Below, in pieces: positions 1-11,971 of a DNA stretch of 64,000 nt. A program made the position numbers and the translations under genes. The DNA lies in the NCBI RefSeq assembly GCF_019578655.1, contig NC_063261.1, forward strand, positions 25,213,126 to 25,277,125, given 5' to 3'. Every line of letters begins with the position of its first letter. Within the stretch, counting starts at the first letter, position 1. The notes below the pieces were generated by a model. That model did no database searches, was not told where the DNA came from, and worked only from the letters and a program-made list of their open reading frames with translations. The DNA is from Ricinus communis. Taxonomy: Eukaryota; Streptophyta; Magnoliopsida; Malpighiales; Euphorbiaceae.

Positions 1-45
1 CTCACCCATCAATTCAGATTTTGTATCCTCCTCCATTAATGCCAT
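1..45 (-). CDS. Probable N-terminus of a gene leaving the left edge
   Basis: Read leftwards, an ATG at 45-43 opens a frame that stays open to the edge for 15 codons. It begins MALMEEDTKSELMGE. An in-frame TAG lies 15 bases upstream of this ATG, so the frame cannot start earlier without splicing. A second ATG (codon 4) could also serve as start. The upstream 600 bp looks like a plant leader and promoter. The product cannot be named from 15 residues. It could also be a chance open stretch. Confidence 0.4.
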   Translation of the reverse strand, partial: MALMEEDTKSELMGE

Positions 46-640
46 ATAGTAAAAAGCCTAATTTAGCTATAAACAAAGCCCTTGGAAAAAGATTGACAAA
101 ACTAATAAATAAATACAGCTAAAATTTTATTAAATTCACTTTCTTTTCATCCAAATACACCTGATCCAACAATGATCTTCTTCTAGATCATCTGGGTTCT
201 TCTCATTTCTAAAAAGAAATCCAATTTTCAGCAATAAAAACACAAAAAGAAAAAGAAAAATCCTTTCTTGGGTTTTATCTCATTTACACATCAAACAAAC
301 CCATGGGCAACTCATGAAATTAATATTAGAAACCACCAAGAAAGATTCAAATCCAACTAATGAACAAATGTTTACAATCTATACAGAAAACAATTGAGAT
401 TGTTAACTTCGGCAGATTGAGAGGGAGATTTTTGCTTCTTTTTTTATCCTTGGTGGAGAGAGAAAGAGAGACAGAAAGAGGATGAAGGGTTTAACAGATT
501 ACGAAAACGGACAAAGAACGTTAGAAATTGGTGAGGATTAAGAAGTGGAAAACAATGGGATTAATGCTTAATAACAGTAAAGAACGGTGTCCGTGTGAAT
601 CTTCTGTTAGGAAAGGGAGGGAGATGATATGAAGAAGATG
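46..640 (-). promoter_or_regulatory. Leader and promoter-like region of the left-edge gene
   Basis: On the minus strand this stretch has a pyrimidine-rich segment (CT runs around 450-490) as in many plant 5' leaders, followed by T-rich sequence up to the putative ATG. Several short upstream ATGs occur, so either the leader contains an intron or the start codon is ambiguous. No clear TATA box was recognised. Confidence 0.35.
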
Positions 641-1973
641 ACATCATTTCTTACCAAATTAGTTTGTTTTTTTTTTTTCTTTTGACTATTTTGTACTTTA
701 ATTTTTGGACTTTTTCTTTTGTCTTTTATTTCCTTTTTTTTATTATTATTATATTTTATAAAAGTGTTTAATTTTCTTTTGTTCAAAAGATAATTCTTTT
801 TTTATTTATGTTGAGAAATATATTATGACATGGACTTAGTCGGAATGTGCAATACAAATTTCTAACCAAGACTAAATCAAGAGAGTGCTTTTTTCACTTT
901 GCTTTGACATTTTTAAAAAATTAAATGTTGTCTTTTTTTGAAATTTCGATTAAATTAATTTAATGTAAATATAAAAATTTGATGATAAAAAGGAATTAAG
1001 TTTGAAATCTTAATAAAATCTATTTAAAAATAAATTAGGTTGAGGTAAGAGAATGCTAAACTTTGAAGTATTATCCTATCAATTTTATTTTTAATATTTT
1101 TAATTAGTATGATTTTAAGAAATTTTTTAAATAGATTTAAAGACAATTAAAAAAAAATTGAATAACTCTATATTTTATTTGAAAAAAAATGCTATACATA
1201 GCTATCATATATTTTTAGTAATATTATTGCAAATAAAAAAAAACAAGTTCTTTTTAATTAATTAAGGGATTTTCTTCTTTTATCTTCTTGTAAATAAGGG
1301 ATTATTATTAATATGAATGAAATAGAAATACATATTGTCTATTTCAGTCAGGCTCTAATAAGAAAAATATAATGAAGCAAAAATAAATAACAAAAAAAAT
1401 TATTTTAAAAAAGAAAAAGGCAAACCAAACTCTAAAATTTAAATTTAATGTGGAATTAATATTAAGTTTATATACCAAATTAATGCTTAGAGGGGGCATC
1501 ATAGGTACCCATAAGAGAAAACCAATTTATGTGGGGAAATGAAAGAAATTTGTTTCTACAACCCCAAAAGCCCTGCCATCCTAATTGTTTGAGCTTCCAG
1601 AATTTGTCAATGGAGGGGTATTGATTTGTCAAAGCCAATTTTGATGGCACAGAACATATGCATACATCATAACCACAAATCTTTCATCCATTTGTCTGAG
1701 TCAGGTTTCATGGACACATTGGTTTATAATTTGTTTCTAAGAAAAAGAAAAACAACAACAACAACAAACAATATAGAGAAGCTAAAGCCCACAGGCTTTC
1801 CTCAACAACCTAACCAAGTCAAGAAATGTCTAAACAATAATGACAAAGACCTCCATTGCTATCTCTTTGTTTTTTGTTACTCTTTTTCTTTTTGTCTGGG
1901 ACTTACCTTTTTACATTATTTTTCTTACATGGGTTTAAATTATAGTTTTAACTCTTTTTATACGTTCTAACTT

Positions 1974-1976
<3 letters not shown>

Positions 1977-2014
<38 letters not shown>
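1977..2014. repeat. TA dinucleotide microsatellite
   Basis: About 19 uninterrupted TA units, directly visible. Likely length-polymorphic. Confidence 0.95.
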
Positions 2015-2019
<5 letters not shown>

Positions 2020-2080
2020 TAGAGTCAAAAGATTTAAAAAATTGAAATTTATTTTAATAATTAAATAGATATGTTTAAAA

Positions 2081-2432
2081 CTCGAGTTGAGTTGGCTTCA
2101 AATCGAGCCTGATCGGATTTCAATTTTTTAAATTTAATATAAATTTAGTCTATCTATTTATACGATTTAAAAATTAAATCAAATTTGATCTATTTATAAA
2201 AATATATAGATTTTTATTTGTAATTTTTTCCAGACGGATCAGCTTATTAAATAGGACTCGAGTCGAGTTGGCTTCAAATCAAACTTAATCGGATTTAAAT
2301 TTTTTAATTTTAACATGAGTTTAGTCTGTCTATTTATATAAATTTAAAAATTAAATTAAATCAAATTTTATCTATTTATAAAAATATATAGATTTTTATT
2401 TGTAATTTTTTCTAGACATATCAGCTTATTAA
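2081..2432. repeat. Two-unit tandem duplication, period about 176 bp
   Basis: A unit starting CTCGAG(T)TGAGTTGGCTTC at 2081 is repeated starting at 2257. Both copies share the middle TAAATTTAGTCT-like block, the TCTATTTATAAAAATATATAG block and an end reading CAGCTTATTAAAT. The copies have drifted by scattered substitutions and small indels. The sequence class resembles debris of plant non-autonomous DNA elements. No coding potential. Confidence 0.8.
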
Positions 2433-4729
2433 ATGGGTAAAAACAACCAATATTTCCAGTGTAAAATAAATTAATTAAAATTTTCAAATATTAATTTATA
2501 CCGACTTAAAATAAAAATTACATATCCAAATTTAAAATTTTAAAGTTGGATAGACGCCAGATACCACTAAGTTAAACCGGATGCACCTTTGCATTACTTT
2601 TTAATTGTGGCTTGAAGGTGTAAAATGGTGCAATTAATAAGAATTGACTATGGAATTAGGGTTTGTGGCGGCTGCCGGGAAGAGGAAAAACAAGAAGGGG
2701 GCAGCTAGAATTTCTGGGACGAACATATACGTTCAATAATAATATTTGTAAAAATAATTCATTTAATTATTTAATTTTATTTGCTTGTGCAAATCAGGCA
2801 CATTTGAACCTAGAAAATACAAATTTTATTTTAAAAATAAAATATTTAAATTCATATATGATTAAGCTATTTCCCTTTATGTTCTTTTAACAGAAAAGTT
2901 AAATTAGTGTATTAGTAGATATAATTAAAATAAAAGGCTTTTAATTGAATTTAAAAATGCATGAACTGAATAGTGTAATTTGTTTGACATTATAATTAAA
3001 CAATATTCAATATTATTTCATCCATTAGTTTGATAATATTTAAAACTTTGGGATCAAAAGGTTTATAAGTTTATATGTTTTTAAAATTTGAGAAGCCTAT
3101 TTTTCACTTGGGTATGTAAAATTATTTATTATAGAGAGTTATTTTACAAAATAAGATTCAAATATTTATTTTTTAAGTATAAAGTAAAAGGTTAGTTAGT
3201 TTGACATTTCATGTTTAAAAAGTCAAACTCTTACTATTTATTATATGATTTTAATAAATATTTACTAAAAGTTAGAAGGAAAAGAAAATAAAAAAGAACT
3301 CAAAGCATTAATATTTATAAAAAAAATTAAATATAGAAAGTCTATTATGCTTAAATAAAATTTTTACTCTTTATATTTGAATTTTTCTTACAATATTTTT
3401 TAAATGATGCTTTTTAAATTAAAAAATATCCCTCAAAGCTCTAAATTTTTTATTTTTGTTACATTTTTTTCTTACATACGTAATTAATCTAAATTTAATA
3501 CAATTAAAATATATAATAATAACTAATTTTTAGTTCTTATTTTTGTTTCAACATCTTATTAATATTTTTAAAAATTATAAAAATCGTGTCTGAGACAAGA
3601 AGCTAAGAGAAAATACTTTTAGTTTTCAATGTTTGAGATTAATTAAGAATAAAAAGGAGAGAGTGTTGATGCCGGCTAAAAATGGCTACCAACAACTCCA
3701 TAAAGGAGAAAAAAAAATTAAGAGTTTTTTATAATTAATATTTTTTATAAATATGCATTGTTTAGAGAAAAAGAGATTTAGTAATTTATCTCAATTACCA
3801 AATGAAGAAAAATGTTGAAGAGAAAATTTAAAATGTACTCTTAAAATAAAATCACTTATGGACATAATTTATATTTTAAGCATAAAAAAGAAAAGAATAT
3901 AATAAATGGTAACAACCTTTAGCTAAATATAATTATAAGATTTTTATTTTATAGCATATAATATTTATAAAATCAATAATTAATTTGAACGGACCAAGGC
4001 AGATCACTATAATACCAATATAATAATTTAATCTATAATATATATTAAGTAGGTAAAATATTTCCATAAAATTTAAAATAATAGAATTTTATAAAGTTAT
4101 ATCATGTTATTTTTCAATAAAAAAATGACATATAAAATATTTATAAAAAATATATGTGATCTTAAATACTAAATGAGTATATGATAAAAATTTATGACTT
4201 ATTTAAATATAAAACTATTATATTCTTAAAAGTAATTATAATAAGTATAATAAGTATTTATAGCTACTACATACTAATAATAAATATATTATCTTTCTAA
4301 TAAAATATATATTTATATTCATATATAAATAAAAAATAATAAAATTATAAAAAATAAAATTTTTAAATTTGAATCATAAGAATATAATAATTAGAAAATG
4401 ATCTATATAATATATAATATTAAATAATAATAATCATAATAATTAAATAGCAAGAACTTTAATAATAAAATTTTGTAAAAGTAATTATTATAGGAATAGC
4501 AAGAATTCTAATAATGATTTTTAAAAAGTAAGTATTATATGGACAAGTAGTAACTTATTAGCACAATAAAATAAATATAAAATTAAGACTCATAAATATA
4601 TATATTTTTTATGTTTATTTTTTAACATATGATAAATATAGAATTCTACAAGACTATATTATATAATTTTTATAAATGATTAATATTAATATAAATAGAA
4701 ATATTATAAAAATAAAAGTAAAATTTATA

Positions 4730-4739
4730 TTTTATACTA
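4730..4739. repeat. Left target-site duplication of the Mutator-type element
   Basis: TTTTATACTA, repeated exactly at 5229-5238. Confidence 0.8.
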
Positions 4740-5228
4740 GGCTTAATTGTAAAAGAAATTCTGAATTTTACACTTGTTATTAAATATAGCACATAAATTT
4801 TAAATTTTTAGTTTCAATATTATATTTTAATATCAACTTCAATTCTAGAATTTAATAGATTTATTTGTTAAATTTGTTATCTAGATGTAAACTCTGGTAA
4901 CAATCACCATTAGAGTTATTGATTCATTCTATTATTAAAATATTATTTTTTAAGTATATAAAATACTTTGTTTTTATTTTTTAACTTTAAAGTTTCATTA
5001 GTTTTATGTGTTTAAATGGTAATATTTTAATAGTGAAAGTGTTGACTCGATTTCTCTTTTTTATTGTTGTTGTTGAAGTTTACGCAACGTTAACAAATTT
5101 TATTGATAATTTTATCGGATGTTAAAATTAAAATTAATATTAAAATTTGATGATAAAATTGAAAATTTAAACAATAAATACTAGATTTGATAATAAATAC
5201 AATATATAATTTTTTTTGATAATTAAGC
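4740..5228. mobile_element. Mutator-like miniature inverted-repeat element
   Basis: A 489-bp non-coding element. The ends are inverted repeats: GGCTTAATTGTAAAAG at the left and TTTTGATAATTAAGC at the right. The two halves continue as diverged inverted arms of roughly 200 bp each. Flanking it is a perfect 10-bp duplication, TTTTATACTA. Duplications of 9-11 bp are characteristic of Mutator/MULE transposition, which is the basis for the family call. It carries no transposase, so it would have depended on an autonomous relative. It ends 332 bp before the RABF1 start codon and so may form part of that promoter. Confidence 0.75.
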
Positions 5229-5238
5229 TTTTATACTA
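5229..5238. repeat. Right target-site duplication of the Mutator-type element
   Basis: TTTTATACTA, identical to 4730-4739. Confidence 0.8.
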
Positions 5239-5340
5239 ATATTATTATAAATTAAATTATATAAATATAACATAAAAAATCTTAAATATAAAATAAATAA
5301 AGTATTTATTAGAAAGAAAAGAAACAATAAAATTAACTTT

Positions 5341-5560
5341 GCAGCACAGGACGTCAGCGTGTACATAACCAGTAAACGACCAAGAAGCAGCTAAATGCCA
5401 AAAATCATCAATATGACATTTCTTTGCACATTAAACTCATTGAAATTGAACACACAGATACCCTTCTCTCTCTAAACCCTAATTTAATTATACTAAATTG
5501 AAGTTTATATATACTATATTGTACTTTTAGTAATATTATTCTACAATATCTCACAAACTC
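5341..5560 (+). promoter_or_regulatory. RABF1 promoter-proximal region and leader
   Basis: Shows a GACGTCA bZIP-type core at about 5350-5356, a CT-rich Y-patch-like run at 5464-5473, and a telo-box AAACCCTAA at 5474-5482. Telo-boxes near the start site are common in housekeeping plant genes. TATA-like sequence at 5504-5520 lies within 60 bp of the ATG. The transcription start is therefore ambiguous. Confidence 0.5.
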
Positions 5561-8500
5561 ATGGGCTGTGCCTCTTCTCTTCCAGGTATTTTCCAATTTC
5601 TAATTCTAATTCCCTAGGGTTTGGGTGGTTCTTACTGTTGGTCTAAATTATGTTGATCTAATTGTAATTCAATCTTTTTTATGGTTACCTAATTTCTTTG
5701 ATTTGGTAAATTTCTTAACTTTCTGTTTAACTAATCTCTCTGAGCTGGAAAAAATTGGACTTTTTAGTGTTTGATTGAAAAGGGTTGGATTTAGTGATTC
5801 ATTTGATAATTGTTGCTAAAGTCTAGACCATTTGTTGATTAGAGCTCTTTAATGGGTGACCCATCTGAGAAGTCCTGCTAATTCTGTTATTTTTTGGTGC
5901 TTTTTTGGGGTTAATGTTTGTTTATAGATAGGAATTCTGGGAGGTTAGGTGGTCTCAACAATTCTGATAACAATGGAGTGTCTGATGCAAAAAACCTACG
6001 TGTTAAGGTAAATTTTACGTCTTTATATGTTATTCCCTTTATTTTTTTTTTTAAATGAGAGTTTAGATGTTAACTTTAAGTTTTTGGATTTTCTTTCATC
6101 GTTTTTCTTGTTTATAATGTGGAAAATCTAAATTTGAATGTGGGTTAGGAGAGAGAGTGTTAAAAGGAAATATCATGTTCAACTGGGAGCTGACCTATTA
6201 GTGATGTTATAAAAACTTTTATATATGCGAATGCTAGTGCTAAAGTATGTTCACCTTATTTGGGAAGACAATTGGTAGAATAACATTGTGCATATGGAGC
6301 ATTTTAGGGTACAATTGGTAGGATAGTTACCGGACTATGCAAGGAAGAAGGAAGCTTATTAGCAAGATGCTTATTACAGCTGAGTGTGCAAATACTTAAT
6401 TCAATTGTAGTGGGAGTTTGAGCCATCTCCTTTTAATCTATTTTGTTACTGTTGGTTTTGTGAAGTTTCAAAGAACTTCCAAGGATGCTTTAGCCTGATT
6501 CTTCTAGGTGCTTTTGTTTTTATGTGCCTTCACTTCTTGGAAGTCATTCTTGGCATGGGAAACTCAAGAAATCAAGTGGTCACTAGTGCATAATTTGGTT
6601 GTACTTGTTAGTGATGTAGTATATTTGAGTTCCAGTTAGATTCTTGTGATAAGTTTGTGGTATTAGAAAATGTCTCTTTAGCATGGTTATATGTTTTGAC
6701 CTTTGCATTTTTATAGGTTCTGTTGTTTAACAACCCCAAGAAATTTGGCATACTACCTTGTTAGCTGTTACCATAAATTTGAGATGCCTTATGTGCAAAT
6801 TTGGTGCTCTAGAATGAATTCATAGCTCCAAGATAATACTGAAATATGGTTGTTGCTGTCTCTATTTTGGGGAAACTTTGTAAAACTTGTGCAGTACTGG
6901 TCGGCTTTGTATATTATTAGAGGTTAACTGAAAGCTGTAAGAAGTGTAATGTGGATGTTTTAGAATTTGAATTCTGTCAATTAAAATGCGTAAGTTCTTG
7001 CTTCTTTCCTTAGCTCTTATCTTGTCGACCAGCTTTGAAATTAAGTATAAAATTTGTGTGTAGCAGCATCAGTTTCTCAGGAAGAAGTCTCTGAATTTGA
7101 TAGAAAACTGTCAATTATAAGCAATGCAAGTAATAATACCAGATTTTTCATATTTTTAGATGTTATGGTCTGAAATTAGTAATCTTTCTTTATTAGTGCA
7201 TCTGAAATTTTATTCTGTTGCTTTGAACAGCTGGTATTATTAGGTGATTCTGGTGTTGGTAAAAGCTGTATTGTTCTTCGCTTTGTTCGTGGTCAATTTG
7301 ATCCAACGTCCAAGGTGAGGAAATTGTAGTTGCCCCATTCTACTCCAACCCATCTCATCTTTTGTATCTTTAAGTGAAATTCTGGTTGTGCATAGAAATT
7401 TAAAAGCATGCATTTACTCTCTTTAAAGTCTTAAAATTATTCTTTACAGATTTAGCATTTATTCATTTTTGTTAATCAGGTTACAATCGGAGCGTCATTT
7501 TTATCTCAGACAATAGCTTTGCAAGATTCTACAACAGTTAAATTTGAAATATGGGACACTGCAGGACAAGAAAGGTATTGCTGGCAAAGTGATTTCAACA
7601 TGCATACACTCACGTACAAGCAAATAAGTGCACCTTTGAAATTTCACAGGAAAATTAATCTTATGATATTTGTTTCTTATGGTGGGATTGTCTGCCTTCT
7701 TCACTCCTGTTCTCCCCTTTAATTTGCTGCAAAACTCTAATTTCTTCCTGTTTCTTAATTTAGGTATGCTGCATTGGCTCCACTTTACTACAGAGGTGCT
7801 GCAGTTGCTGTTATTGTGTATGATATAACAAGCCCAGATTCCTTTAACAAAGCACAGTATTGGGTTAAGGTAATTTCTATGGATCGTGATAGTACTTGTT
7901 TTTGTCTCTCTCTCCCCTGCTTATGCCATTTTGCTGAAGTAACTAAATGATTATATTGGCTAAGCTGTATAACAAGGATTTAACAGTCTTAGTCTGAAGT
8001 TGGAATCAGAAGCTATAACAAAATATCTATGCTTCAAATTGTGAACATTTTCCATTTACCTTTAACAATTAGCTAGAATTACAAGATTAATTTCAGAAAA
8101 TAAAGCCAGGTTTGCATTTATTAAACTATGACATTGAGACCAATAGGTCAGGTGATTAGTGGTTTAGTATCATAGTTCATGCAACATGATTGGATTCAGG
8201 TTTCCCATGTGCCACAATCTACTTTGAATTGGGAAGGCTATGGTTGAGTTGTTTGTGCCCTGCAGATTTTGCTGCAGTAAATATGTGATATTGCTATTAA
8301 TCTTTCGGTTCACAAGCATTGCTTGAAAAGACAAATTGGTCATATACTCAAATTAATGGTTTGACGGGTATGCCAATTGTCATGACATCATCTTTAAATT
8401 GACCAAATTGCGAGATTTTAAATTTGATGATTCACAGATCTTTACTTAATTGGATTCATGAATTCATTTAGGTAAAAAATAAGTTGAAATCCTTATTTTG

Positions 8501-10774
8501 TAAATTTGAATATCTACATAAAAAGCATAAATTGAATTTTCCTTATTTAAGTTCTCCTGAACCTGTACGATCCTTGTTTTCATTCATGAATCATCTGATT
8601 AAAAGTGCTTGCTTTCAGATTAGCACTTTTCAAATATAGCATGTAGTATGTTCTCTAGTTTGATTTTATTAGGAGATTAGAACTAATTTTCTTATATATT
8701 TTGATCAGTCTTTCCGAGTTATGCCTGGAAGCTTTGCAGGAGTTACAAATGCAGTTATAATTATCTAATGATGCTTGCTCTATGGTTTCTTGTGGTTAAC
8801 TTTGTAAGTGAAAAATTAATTTGGTTGTGTTGTGTCACAGGAGCTACAGAAACATGGGAGCCCTGATATAGTCATGGCTTTAGTTGGGAACAAAGCTGAT
8901 CTTCATGACAACCGAGAAGTACCTGTTCAAGTGAGTACAATGCTCCATGAAAAATAATCAGTATAAAGTGCTATATTATTATAGTTTAACATTCTTGTTT
9001 CATTCTTGAAGGATGGGAAAGAGTATGCGGAGAAGAATGGGATGTTCTTTATTGAGACATCTGCAAAGACTGCTGATAATATAAATCAGCTGTTTGAGGT
9101 ACCTTCAATGCTTTTGGTACATTATTCTTTTATAGCATTAGTTCCACATGCAACTAGTATTACTGCAATGAATTGTGAATTTCATATCAGGCTTTTGTTA
9201 ATCACCCTTTTTTACTTTTTTCCCCTCCCGTACCCGTCATGCGTCTCCAGAAAAAGAAACATGAAAAGTAAAAAAGAAGAATGGGGTAAAAATATTATTT
9301 CTCCTCTATTCCCTAGGTGCAAAACCAGTGACATTCGCCTACTAGATGTGCAATTATGTGGCTCAAGCCCTGATAGGTTATTGAATTAAAGAAATCCCTC
9401 AAGAAAAGGGAAAAGAAGGTTGGATGTAGAGGGAGTTTGTATCACCCTTAGCTCCTTCTTTTTAGCCCCTCTTAACAAACAGAGGGTCCATTCAGTACTT
9501 GCTGCCCTGTAAAACAGACGACTGTGTCATCACTTCATAGTATTTGTCTGCTAGATGGTTTAATAAGTATTGTTAACTTATCAATCTGTAATGGGGTTAT
9601 TTGATTTACAAGCTCTGGTAATAATTGACAGTATACTTGCTTGGCTGTGTTGGATTACCTTTTTCTTTCCTTTCAATGAGTAGAAAGGGTGGTTGGGCAA
9701 GTATAATGGGTAAACTTTGATGAAACTTGATTCTGTAGCCAGGCTTTGGTCAGGTAATTAGATTTTGGGTCAGTTTCAGTGACAGTTGATAAAGTATTTG
9801 TGCATTAGTAGGTATCTCTGGTATCAAATAGGCTAAATACATTGTGTTTAACCGGCTAATGTAGATCAAGGTTTAAAATGTACATAATAGGTTTTTGGCC
9901 TCATGGATATGTGAGTTATGATTAAAATGGAGGTAAATAGGCCTCAGTGGATGTTGAACTGATCGGAAGATGTACAAGTGGATTTCCCTATCGGAAACTT
10001 GTACAATCTCTATATGTGGGAAATCAGAGCTTGTTGATTATTTGGATGTTGACTTGACTTGGATGATATTCGAGCCCACGGTCTTATGCGGTATGTCCAC
10101 ATTTATCTTCTGTATAGGGAGGCCCTTGCTCGGATAGTGGTAACGGAAAACAACTTGTGGGGATATTGCAAGTTGGAGAAGGTTTATCCTTGACTTCTCT
10201 TCACTTCTGAACCATTAGTGAACTGAATTTTGATGCAACAGTTTAAGATTATTTAGCGGTCTTCGTAATGGAGGATAAACCAAGGATGTTGATCTTCATA
10301 AATTTGAGAGGAATGAAAAAGAATGAGATGGAAGCTTCTTTTTGAGCCTAACTGATAAAGAGGAGTATAGATGGCCTCATCCTATCTCTTGTATAGACAA
10401 TACTAGAACTTTGCCATTTATATAGGTGAACCTCACTGGCTTTAGAATTCTTATTAAAGGATTTTCTGTGAGCTTCTCTTATAATCAATCATGTGGATTG
10501 TAACTTGTAAGTAAGTAATGCATATGGATTTTGTTACAACTATAGAGGGTTTCAGAAATTGTAATTGACAGCAAGTATGTGTAGTATCTGCTGAAGGCCT
10601 AGTGCAATTAGCGAGGCCAGCACCTAGGTTGGTTTTCAGTATTAGGAAGCTATTCATAGAATGTATCCTCATATTGTATTGTAGATTGAATTTCCAGTTT
10701 AGAGCTGAGGGCTGACAGTGTCTCTAATTTGGCAGGAAATTGCTAAGCGACTCCCCCGTCCGTCTCCATCATGA
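5561..10774 (+). CDS. RABF1: RABF1/ARA6-type Rab5 GTPase (8 exons)
   Basis: Exons are 5561-5585, 5928-6007, 7231-7314, 7480-7574, 7764-7869, 8841-8930, 9012-9098 and 10736-10774. All introns are GT-AG and phases agree, giving 606 coding bases and 201 residues. Motifs seen: P-loop GDSGVGKS (40-47), WDTAGQE (88-94), NKAD (147-150), ETSAK (175-179). The N-terminus [13 protein letters not shown] carries Gly2 and Cys3, the myristoylation and palmitoylation sites of ARA6. The C-terminus ends PRPSPS with no prenylation cysteines. These two features define the plant-unique RABF1 class rather than conventional Rab5. Established role of the family: a small GTPase on multivesicular endosomes that promotes fusion with the plasma membrane and takes part in stress responses. 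The last intron is long (1637 bp). The tiny first exon, 25 bases, holds just the lipidation signal. The gene looks intact. Confidence 0.96.
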
Positions 10775-11331
10775 TTCCTGAACCATGTAACTGATACATT
10801 TAGATGGCTCCTATTATTGTGGGAACCTACCTGACTGTATGACATTTGTGTATATGGTGGTATCTGTAATCTTTGCTCTATTTTATGATTTGGAGTCTGA
10901 TATTGTTGTTTCCGCGATAATATTATAAATTACACGGTACTTTGTTGATAAAACATCGCATATAATATGTTTGCATTTACAATCAAGGGAAGAAAGCTAT
11001 TTAAAAGAATATCATGATATGAATACTAGATTATCTAAGAGGTTACTGTTTGAAAGCACCATTTTACTCGGATTTCTTACACAGTGCAGAGTGTCGGCTT
11101 TCGACTAAGGCACTCAAGCAGCGATAAGGATCTGACCTGCATCCTCAGGATGCATTTCTGATAATGGAGTTGATACTAGTTTGCCAACAGCTTTAATTTG
11201 CCTTAGTTAGCAATCACACACTATTGATAATGCATGCCATGCCTTCACATAAAAATGCATCCTTATCCTCCTTTTAATCCAAATGGTATTAGTAGGATGT
11301 AAAATTTCAAATGCTGATTATGGTTATAATA
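10775..11331. other. RABF1 3' flank
   Basis: About 150 bp after the stop is a plausible 3' UTR. No other gene was recognised before the repeat starting near 11332. Confidence 0.5.
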
Positions 11332-11971
11332 CCTGTTAGGCGCGAGCCGAGCCGAGCTTTTCAAAATTCAGATTCGGCTTGCATAAAACTAATCGAGCTT
11401 GAGCTCGATGATTTTTTTTTAATTTTAGAGCTGAAGCTCGGCTCAAGCTCAAATTTAATAAGCTCGCGAGCTCAGCATATTATATAACGAGCTAAATTTA
11501 AGCTTGGCTATTAGCTCGATATTTTATAGAAACAAGGTAAACTTGAATTGGACTGGTATACAAACTCGTATTTAAACTCGAACTCAAGCTCAAAATAAAA
11601 CTTGTTAAGTAAATTCAAGTTTATCAAATATGCAATCGTAAATTTTATAATTTTAAATAAATTATACATAAAGTAAAATATTTATTTAATTTCTAAAAGT
11701 TAAATAATTAGATCAAATTTTTGATATAAAATATGAATTCGGCTCGTGAGCTTATAAATGAGCTAGACTGCAAGCTCATTAACGAGCCAGCTCGCAAATT
11801 TAAACGAGTTGAACGTTACTAAACTCGAGCTCGGCTCGTTTATTAAACGAGTTCAAAAATGAAACTCGAGCTCAGTTCGTTTATCTTGACAAACGAACTT
11901 GAACAAATTTTTATTGTATTGAATTTCGAGTAACTTGTGAGTGATTCGGCTCATTTGTAGTTCTACTTCCT
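11332..11971. mobile_element. Degenerate hAT-like non-autonomous element rich in GAGCTCG
   Basis: The stretch is packed with GCTCG/CGAGC words on both strands (GAGCCGAGCCGAGC, GAGCTCGGCTCGTTTATT). Its two ends show related inverted GAGCCGA sequence. This is a familiar class of plant non-coding repeat, usually derived from hAT elements. Boundaries are approximate and no clean target duplication was found. An AT-rich core without coding potential lies at about 11600-11730. Confidence 0.5.

Larger units (their letters stand above)
641..4729. other. AT-rich intergenic DNA
   Basis: No gene could be supported. The stretch holds the TA microsatellite at 1977-2014 and the tandem duplication at 2081-2432. 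A small GC-richer island at 2650-2734 contains a 27-codon open frame of no recognised family. The remainder is A/T homopolymer-rich. Confidence 0.6.

Noticed and set aside
7519..7722. 67-codon plus-strand open frame and its minus-strand counterpart
   Set aside because: Exon 4 of RABF1 plus intron read-through. The minus-strand frame is a shadow.
9006..9389. 127-codon plus-strand open frame
   Set aside because: It is RABF1 exon 7 read through its donor site into the intron. Splicing at 9098 joins it in phase to the last exon.
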